Positions 15,223 through 19,417 of a stretch of 19,417 nucleotides of DNA are shown piece by piece (the first letter of the stretch is position 1; the number at the start of each line of letters is the position of its first letter). The stretch comes from Endozoicomonadaceae bacterium (lineage in GTDB: Bacteria; Pseudomonadota; Gammaproteobacteria; Pseudomonadales; Endozoicomonadaceae). Both the position numbers and the translations under genes were made by a program. Below the pieces are notes generated by a model. The model saw only the letters and a program-made list of their open reading frames with translations, made no database searches and was not told where the DNA came from. The DNA lies in assembly GCA_023146365.1 (NCBI GenBank), contig JAGLCE010000056.1, forward strand, positions 1 through 19,417, in the 5' to 3' direction.

Positions 15223-15375
15223 ATGGCGCTTTTAGCAAGTATAAAAAAACTGGATTTGATCAAAAGCTCCTTCTTAATGGAGTCTCTAAACAGCGTTGCT
15301 CTGCCCAAAGAATTTCGCTCCTTGCTCATATTCCTTACCAAACGTCGAGTTATCTACGGTGAGCATACTTGCTAG
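15223..15375 (+). CDS. Possible small protein (50 aa), function unknown
   Basis: This short frame starts with ATG 15223 preceded by GGAGA (15213-15217) at a good spacing, and ends with TAG. The product begins MALLASIKKLDLIKSS and is amphipathic with alternating Leu/Ile and Lys/Arg, ending EHTC. It is divergent from the thiolase gene and upstream of the tRNA-Met promoter. I do not recognise it. The ribosome site and position support it, but at 50 aa it could be chance. Confidence 0.4.
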   Translation: MALLASIKKLDLIKSSFLMESLNSVALPKEFRSLLIFLTKRRVIYGEHTC

Positions 15376-15395
15376 CGGCAGGTGGCATGATAGCT

Positions 15396-15417
15396 ACATC
15401 TCGCCGAAATGAGATGT
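15396..15417. terminator. 7-bp hairpin downstream of the small ORF
   Basis: ACATCTC pairs perfectly with GAGATGT across the loop GCCGAAAT, 21 nt after the small ORF's stop. There is no following T-run, so it is a weak terminator candidate or another RNA structure. Confidence 0.4.
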
Positions 15418-15520
15418 GTAAAACGAGATGAATAAACGAAAGAGAGCATGAGCCAAAAAGAGAATTTTGCCCATTTTGCCCATTTTGGATGTAACAACAA
15501 AAAACGAGATGATTTGAGTG

Positions 15521-15548
15521 TTGACTTTAGTCAATGGATTCATATAAT
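15521..15548 (+). promoter_or_regulatory. Strong sigma-70 promoter of tRNA-Met/tRNA-Gln
   Basis: TTGACT (15521-15526), a 16-nt spacer and a perfect TATAAT (15543-15548), followed by the GC-rich AGCCCACG. This fits a stable-RNA promoter about 75 nt upstream of the mature tRNA-Met end. The -35 box is half of a perfect dyad TTGACT-tt-AGTCAA (15521-15534), a possible operator. Confidence 0.78.
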
Positions 15549-15589
15549 AGCCCACGACTTGAGTATGTGGTTTCAGAAATAATGTGGTT

Positions 15590-15609
15590 TTTAGAGTATG
15601 TACTCTAAA
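15590..15609. promoter_or_regulatory. Perfect 20-bp palindrome in the tRNA-Met leader
   Basis: TTTAGAGTA and TACTCTAAA are exact inverted 9-bp arms around TG. It lies in the transcribed leader 21 nt before tRNA-Met, so it may be a protein-binding site or an RNA hairpin guiding processing. Confidence 0.6.
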
Positions 15610-15630
15610 GTAAGTTCTCGATTTTATTAA

Positions 15631-15707
15631 GGCTAGGTAGCTCAGCTGGTTAGAGCACAGCACTCATAATGCTGGGGTCGGCAGTTCGAATCTGCCCCTA
15701 GCTACCA
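15631..15707 (+). tRNA. tRNA-Met(CAT), elongator
   Basis: 77-nt tRNA with acceptor GGCTAGG/CCTAGCT (first pair G-U), discriminator A and encoded CCA. The anticodon loop CTCATAA gives CAT. Its first base pairs with the 3' strand, unlike initiator tRNA, and its body resembles E. coli metT/metU, so elongator Met is preferred over tRNA-Ile2. Confidence 0.93.
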
Positions 15708-15718
15708 TCTTACTCTGT

Positions 15719-15793
15719 TGGGGTGTAGCCAAGCGGTAAGGCAACGGGTTTTGATCCCGTCATGCGCAGGTTCGAATCCTGCCACCCCAGCCA
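15719..15793 (+). tRNA. tRNA-Gln(TTG)
   Basis: 75-nt tRNA with acceptor TGGGGTG/CACCCCA, discriminator G and encoded CCA. The anticodon loop TTTTGAT gives TTG, reading CAA. The U1-A72 pair is characteristic of bacterial tRNA-Gln. It follows tRNA-Met after 11 nt, so the two are one transcript. Confidence 0.96.
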
Positions 15794-16153
15794 TATTCTT
15801 TCCTCATCTCTCTAGAATTGGCTTTTTCTTTTAAAATCACATCTTTTGGTGTCGTGTCGGATTTTTATGGTTTGTACCCTTGTCAGGTTGTGGTGCATGG
15901 TATAGTAGCTGGTTGCTTGGGCTCATAAAGCGGATGATGTGGGCGCTGACTGATTACCCAATGGCAAGCTTGTTGGTGAAATTAAGTACATGTCACGCTG
16001 TTATTATCTGTTGATCGGTAGGCTTGAGTTTGGAGGTTGGTGAGCAATAGTGTTGTTGTGATCATAGCCAGAACAGGTATTGAGCTGTTCTGGCTATGTC
16101 GTGAGGTAATGATCATCACATAAACTGGTGCGTTTATTTTCAGATTTTGATAC
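15794..16153. other. Intergenic region with one strong hairpin
   Basis: These 360 bases between tRNA-Gln and the end of the OmpA-like gene hold no convincing ORF. A T-rich stretch (about 15796-15836) follows the tRNAs without a clear stem. The only strong structure is the 14-bp hairpin at 16063-16098. Confidence 0.6.
16063..16098. terminator. 14-bp perfect hairpin, probable terminator of the OmpA-like gene
   Basis: CATAGCCAGAACAG pairs without mismatch to CTGTTCTGGCTATG across the loop GTATTGAG. It lies about 55 nt beyond the stop of the minus-strand lipoprotein gene. The stem is long and stable but neither side has a T-run, so it may act as a 3'-stabilising structure or a U-tract-less terminator. 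Confidence 0.6.
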
Positions 16154-16861
16154 TTAATGGTGATAAATTAAGAAAGGATTCAAATAGTTATTATTACCTT
16201 TCTGTCTCGGTTTCTTCTGATGATGCGTGCGTTGTTGCTTTTCAACCTTTTCAACCTTTTCAACCTGTTTACGACGGTTTTTTACTTTGTTTTTAATTGT
16301 CGTGATGCGGGAGACTTTAATGTTTGCGCGACGATTTTTTATGCGACCTTTATCGGTGCGGTTACTGGCAATGGGTGAGTTTGCACCTTTGCCTTCAGTC
16401 GTAATGGAGGACTTAACGCCTTTGCTGATCAGATAATTACGTACGGCATTGGCTCGCTTGATCGAGACATTTTGGTTGTGAGCAGACGGTCCAAGATTAC
16501 AGGTGTGGCCGGTTATATGGATTGTTGTGTTGAGAGTTGCTATATCGGCAATCTTATCTAGGGACTTCTTGTCGTAGTTGTCTAGCTTGGAAGAGTCAAG
16601 GTCGAACGTGACTCTTGCTTGGCTTACGATTGATTGAGTAGTATGATGACTCGCTTTTCTGTTTTTTGATATGTCGTTATCATTGACTGTAGCGCAATCG
16701 ATATCATTGTTCATGGTTCCGATAGCTGCGCCGTCAGCGTCATCCGCAGTAAAGCAGGTGGGCATTCTTGTGTTATTGGAATGGGTTGCGGCACAGCCAG
16801 ATATGATAATGGTCAGGGCTAATAACCCGAGTGGTCTTAACCTGAACTTACGCTGGATCAT
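16154..16861 (-). CDS. Lipoprotein with OmpA-like peptidoglycan-binding domain and basic tail
   Basis: The 235-aa product starts with a lipoprotein signal: hydrophobic GLLALTIIISGC, lipidated Cys23. A polar linker follows, then an OmpA/Pal-like domain (~84-185) with TFDLDSSKL, GHTCNLGPSAHNQNVSIKRA and KGRIKNRRANIKV, the pattern that binds diaminopimelate of peptidoglycan. The last ~50 residues are unusual: strongly basic, with three tandem VEK units encoded by a 9-bp repeat, ending in a hydrophobic NPFLIYHH. I chose ATG 16861 because AGGAG lies nine bases upstream and the lipobox then sits at the usual position; an upstream GTG (16891) is possible. It probably tethers the outer membrane to the cell wall. 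Confidence 0.85.
   Translation of the reverse strand: MIQRKFRLRPLGLLALTIIISGCAATHSNNTRMPTCFTADDADGAAIGTMNNDIDCATVNDNDISKNRKASHHTTQSIVSQARVTFDLDSSKLDNYDKKSLDKIADIATLNTTIHITGHTCNLGPSAHNQNVSIKRANAVRNYLISKGVKSSITTEGKGANSPIASNRTDKGRIKNRRANIKVSRITTIKNKVKNRRKQVEKVEKVEKQQRTHHQKKPRQKGNNNYLNPFLIYHH
16238..16264. repeat. 9-bp coding tandem repeat (x3) in the lipoprotein tail
   Basis: Three exact copies of cttttcaac on the plus strand encode VEK-VEK-VEK on the minus strand. The unit is a multiple of three, so copy number can vary in frame. Confidence 0.9.
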
Positions 16862-16964
16862 TTCAAATGTCTCCTCTCTTGGATTGGTCACGGTCTCGGA
16901 TAATGAATCTGATTGGAGCAGTTCATCCAGAATCCAAAGTTAAAAGCGGGTGGTATCAATGTTG

Positions 16965-16994
16965 ATTATAGAGGACTGGCAAGGATTAATTGAA
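16965..16994 (-). promoter_or_regulatory. Possible promoter of the OmpA-like lipoprotein gene
   Basis: On the minus strand a perfect TATAAT (16965-16970) is preceded at 18 nt by TTCAAT (16989-16994), a poor -35. It would give a ~95-nt leader. Confidence 0.4.
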
Positions 16995-17106
16995 CCTTGA
17001 TGAGTCATGCGGTAATTGTTGGTCATTTGACACTTAAATAGTACTAACCGATAGTATAGGGAGGAATGTGTCATATCTTGGACGATAAATATGAGACTGT
17101 GAGACT

Positions 17107-17200
17107 GTAAAATAAACGAGACGAGACTGTAAATTAGATTGTGTAACTGACGTAGTTAAATATAGTCAGCTACACAGATTTAGTTACAGTCTCGTTTTAC
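17107..17200. repeat. ~94-bp imperfect palindrome
   Basis: The left arm (17107-17151) and right arm (17165-17200) are inverted copies, with GTAAAA, ACGAGAC, CTGTAA, GTGTA and CTGAC segments matching in order; the left arm carries two short insertions (taa and gagac/ga) and a few mismatches. The loop is ~13 nt of AT-rich sequence. It lies between the lipoprotein's promoter and the 3' end of the lysine-rich gene. It could be a terminator, or a small MITE-like element or its remnant. Confidence 0.8.
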
Positions 17201-17221
17201 AAAGATGAAATCTTATAGAGC

Positions 17222-17256
17222 TTGTAAATAACCTTTTGGAATAGCGTTATTTACAA
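17222..17256. terminator. Perfect 11-bp inverted repeat after the lysine-rich gene
   Basis: TTGTAAATAAC and GTTATTTACAA are exact inverted arms around a 13-nt loop, about 30 nt past the stop of the minus-strand gene. It is AT-rich with no T-run, so it may help end transcription or form a protein-binding dyad. A shorter CTGATA-gag-TATCAG hairpin (17265-17279) lies between it and the stop. Confidence 0.5.
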
Positions 17257-17285
17257 TATTCTGACTGATAGAGTATCAGTAATCC

Positions 17286-19067
17286 CTATTTTTCTCTATT
17301 TGAACGCAATACTTCCTTTGTATAATTCTTCCTTTTATTATGCTGTTCATTACTTTTTCTTAGTTTTTTGCTTACAATGAATTGCTCTTCTTTTAGCCCA
17401 TCAAGAAGTTCTTTTGATTTATTCAGTTCATCCTTTAATGTTTCCAAATCCTGTTCTTTATTTTTTAACAAATCTTGCTTTGAGGTTAAATTTTCTTGTA
17501 CGTCTGAAAGGGACATTACCTCATCATCTCCTACACTAATGTCGTCTGAATTACCATCTGTGGACATAGCTGATAATGAATCCACTGTCTTATTAAGATG
17601 CTTTATCTCATTCTTAAGCTCTTTTAAATCGCTATCTGATTTTGATTCCTTGAATTTTGATTTTAAATTGTCGTAATCTGTTTGAGTCGCGCTTATAAGT
17701 GTATCATATGATTCCAAGCTCTGCTTGCTTGCTTCTAAATCATTTTCATTTTCAGTTTTTTCTGTACTAAGATGTTCGAGTTCTATATCTTTTAGTTTGA
17801 TATTTATCTCGTTTTTTATGACCGTCTGCAACTTATTAATATTGTCCATCTTCGCTTTTATATTTTTAATTTCTTTTTTACTCAAACTTGTGTTTTTCAG
17901 TTGAATTTCTAGATTATTGACATCATTACTTAAGCTTTCCATTGATTCTCTTTGCTGAGGTATTTTGTTATCACTCACAGCCTCATCTAGTTTGTTTTTT
18001 AAAATCTCAGCGTTATTTAATTTACTAATTTGAACTTTACCGGTGAACCGTTCTTTCATTGTTTTTGAGGATCCTTTTAAGGCTACTGCATTTCGGGCTT
18101 TTTGTGGCAATGCTCTTGAGGCTTTTTGTCGTGCACTGGTAGCCATACTCTTGGTTGATTTAAGCTTTTTCTTGGTGAAAGAAGCGCCTGATTTAAGCTT
18201 TTTCTTGGTGAAAGAAGCGCCTGATTTAAGCTTTTTCTTGGTGAAAGAAGCGCCTGATTGAAGCTTTTTCTTGGCGCCATGAGCAGATTTTTTTAGAGTG
18301 GTTTCTTTAAGATTATCCTTGGCTGATGTAAGCTTGTTCTTGGCACCCTTAGCGAGTGATGTAAGCTTGTTCTTGGCACCCTTAGCGCCTAATTGAATCT
18401 TTTTCTTGGCGCCCTTAGCGACGGACTTAGCGGCCGTTTTAACCTTACTTTTACTGGCGTGTTTAAGCGTATACTTGAGATCATCAGCGGTGTCTTTAAG
18501 ATTATCCTTGGCGTCTGTAAGCTTACTCTTGGCGTCTGTAAGTTTATCCTTGGCGGTACTAGCGGCTAATCCACTCTTATGCTTGGCGCGACTACCGGTT
18601 GTTTTAAGCTTATGCTTGGCGTTACTAGTTTTGCTTTTAAGCTTATGCTTAGCGGCTGTTTTAACTTTTTTGGCAAGCTTTTTCAACTTTCCAGTTTTTG
18701 TATCAGTTGTAAGTTCTTTAATGTCGATAGCGGTTGCTCTACGACTCTCGTTATTCTTGGCTGTTTTAGTCTGGTGCTTGGAGCTATCCGCGGATCTTTT
18801 AGCATGGTACTTGGCTTTTTTGGCAAGCTTTTTATTCATTTTAAGTTCTTTAACTTCAGATTTGCTAATCTCCCGATCGCTCAAATCATTATCAGATGTA
18901 GTTGCTTCATTTTGATCATCAGTTTGTAGCGATATTTCCGGATCTGGCTCAGATAGACTGATTGTTCGATTATTGGCAGTTGCAGATTCAAATGTCGGTT
19001 TTGAAGATTCTTGATGGATGTTGGTTGGAAGAACTTGAACTCCCCCGGAAATTGGACTGCTACTCAT
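17286..19067 (-). CDS. Lysine-rich hendecad-repeat protein with coiled-coil C-terminus, unknown function
   Basis: I do not recognise this 593-aa protein. Residues 1-~75 are polar and acidic. Residues ~76-330 are Lys/Ala-rich and built from repeats: 11-residue units of type AKxKLxxxxxx alternate with 7-residue units such as AKDKLTD, AKSKLTD and AKDNLKD, a periodicity seen in LEA-type and apolipoprotein-like amphipathic helices; composition also recalls histone H1-like bacterial proteins. Three exact 11-aa SGASFTKKKLK-type copies lie at ~271-304. Residues ~345-593 are Glu/Lys/Leu-rich and predicted by eye to be a long coiled coil. There is no signal peptide. AAGGA lies 10 nt before ATG 19067. 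A nucleic-acid- or membrane-binding role, perhaps outside the cell, is inference. Confidence 0.82.
   Translation of the reverse strand: MSSSPISGGVQVLPTNIHQESSKPTFESATANNRTISLSEPDPEISLQTDDQNEATTSDNDLSDREISKSEVKELKMNKKLAKKAKYHAKRSADSSKHQTKTAKNNESRRATAIDIKELTTDTKTGKLKKLAKKVKTAAKHKLKSKTSNAKHKLKTTGSRAKHKSGLAASTAKDKLTDAKSKLTDAKDNLKDTADDLKYTLKHASKSKVKTAAKSVAKGAKKKIQLGAKGAKNKLTSLAKGAKNKLTSAKDNLKETTLKKSAHGAKKKLQSGASFTKKKLKSGASFTKKKLKSGASFTKKKLKSTKSMATSARQKASRALPQKARNAVALKGSSKTMKERFTGKVQISKLNNAEILKNKLDEAVSDNKIPQQRESMESLSNDVNNLEIQLKNTSLSKKEIKNIKAKMDNINKLQTVIKNEINIKLKDIELEHLSTEKTENENDLEASKQSLESYDTLISATQTDYDNLKSKFKESKSDSDLKELKNEIKHLNKTVDSLSAMSTDGNSDDISVGDDEVMSLSDVQENLTSKQDLLKNKEQDLETLKDELNKSKELLDGLKEEQFIVSKKLRKSNEQHNKRKNYTKEVLRSNREK
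18157..18255. repeat. 33-bp tandem repeat (x3 perfect) in the lysine-rich gene
   Basis: Three identical 33-bp units start at 18157, 18190 and 18223, with a fourth degenerate unit from 18256. Each encodes an 11-residue KKKLKSGASFT block. Nucleotide identity of the copies indicates recent expansion; related, older 33-bp copies lie at about 18325-18390. Confidence 0.95.
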
Positions 19068-19276
19068 TTCTCGTTATTCCTTTATTGAAATATCATACTT
19101 CTAAGTATTAATGAAAAAAGTCCCTTGATGAGTGGATTTACCTTTTTTTTTTAATTAAAATGGAATATTTATTATCGTTGATATTAATTGTAATAATCGA
19201 GCACTATTATTATTCTGTTTTAATTTAAAAGCCCACGCTTTTCTGTTCGATAGACTTCAAGTTAGACTGGATTAAC
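19068..19276. other. AT-rich upstream region of the lysine-rich gene
   Basis: It holds the ribosome site, a poly-T/A tract (19143-19153) and a small ATACTT-ct-AAGTAT dyad (19094-19108). A TATGAT box is present on the minus strand but without a clear -35. A 10-bp inverted repeat GATAGACTTC/GAAGTCTATC (19249-19258 and 19310-19319) overlaps the transposase tail. Confidence 0.5.
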
Positions 19277-19417
19277 CTATGTACGGGACAAAAATTGAAG
19301 CAGAGTTTGGAAGTCTATCTGGTAATTTTTTGAACATCCATTTTTCAACACTCTACGAAGCATATCTAGTCCTAGTCTGAATAGAGACTTGGCTGGACGC
19401 AAATGTTTATTCAAAGG
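19277..19417 (-). pseudogene. C-terminal fragment of an IS4-like transposase
   Basis: A minus-strand frame enters from the right edge and ends with TAG at 19277-19279. Its 46 residues include AKSLFRLGLDMLRRVLKN and end TLLQFLSRT, which resembles the C-terminal tail of IS4-family DDE transposases (S-x-F-R-x-G-L-D ... L-x-F-L-S-x-T). The rest of the gene is outside the window, so it may be intact or broken. The family call is moderate. Confidence 0.5.

Larger units (their letters stand above)
16862..17285. other. Intergenic region with clustered inverted repeats
   Basis: This 424-base stretch between the lipoprotein start and the lysine-rich gene's stop holds no credible ORF. It contains the possible lipoprotein promoter, the ~94-bp palindrome, the 11-bp inverted repeat and the small CTGATA hairpin, an unusual density of dyads. 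Confidence 0.7.

Noticed and set aside
15394..15663. 89-aa minus-strand frame overlapping tRNA-Met and its promoter
   Set aside because: It starts inside the tRNA and covers the promoter, so it is almost surely chance.

Overview
The window looks like a piece of a gammaproteobacterial chromosome. The block bamD (minus) / rluD-pgeF-clpB (plus) is a classic gammaproteobacterial arrangement and all four proteins have the usual lengths and motifs. Between these housekeeping genes lie AT-rich, repeat-rich genes with eukaryote-like or disordered character, plus remnants of at least three insertion sequences (IS481-, IS30- and IS4-like). That mix suggests a host-associated marine or symbiotic lineage, for example an Endozoicomonas-like member of Oceanospirillales. 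This placement is an inference; there is no rRNA here to confirm it.

Layout, left to right. 1-134: tail of an IS481-like transposase with a 7-bp tandem repeat at the window edge. 215-2689 (minus): an 824-aa protein with a long acidic/repetitive N-terminal region and a complete eukaryotic-type PP2C Ser/Thr phosphatase domain. 2772-3020: broken IS30-type transposase. 3135-4370 (minus): yacG and bamD. 4590-8980 (plus): rluD and pgeF, one base apart, then clpB behind a good match to a sigma-32 heat-shock promoter. 9106-9631: a tandem array of three ~200-bp tRNA-Asn(GTT)/tRNA-Lys(CTT) units in which the middle Asn copy is decayed and the last Lys copy is cut off after about 18 bases. 9762-10856 (minus): an unrecognised 364-aa protein with two CxxC modules, starting just beyond the truncated tRNA. 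11231-12553 (minus): a type II NADH dehydrogenase. 13124-13837 (plus): a class I SAM-dependent methyltransferase, convergent with a thiolase (13861-15042, minus). 15631-15793: tRNA-Met and tRNA-Gln behind a near-consensus sigma-70 promoter with unusual dyad symmetry. 16154-16861 (minus): a lipoprotein with an OmpA-like peptidoglycan-binding domain and a very basic tail. 16862-17285: a stretch with a ~94-bp imperfect palindrome and a second perfect inverted repeat. 17286-19067 (minus): a 593-aa lysine-rich repeat protein with a coiled-coil C-terminus. 19277-19417: tail of an IS4-like transposase.

The core genes cover outer-membrane assembly (BamD), ribosome modification (RluD), peptidoglycan-precursor quality control (PgeF), protein disaggregation (ClpB), respiration (NDH-2), acetyl-CoA chemistry (thiolase) and translation (tRNAs). 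The three accessory proteins (PP2C, CxxC protein, lysine-rich repeat protein) share low GC, lack recognisable signal peptides and each sit next to an IS remnant or a broken tRNA. The most interesting hypothesis is that they are horizontally acquired or fast-evolving host-interaction proteins; the sequence shows no secretion signal that would prove it.
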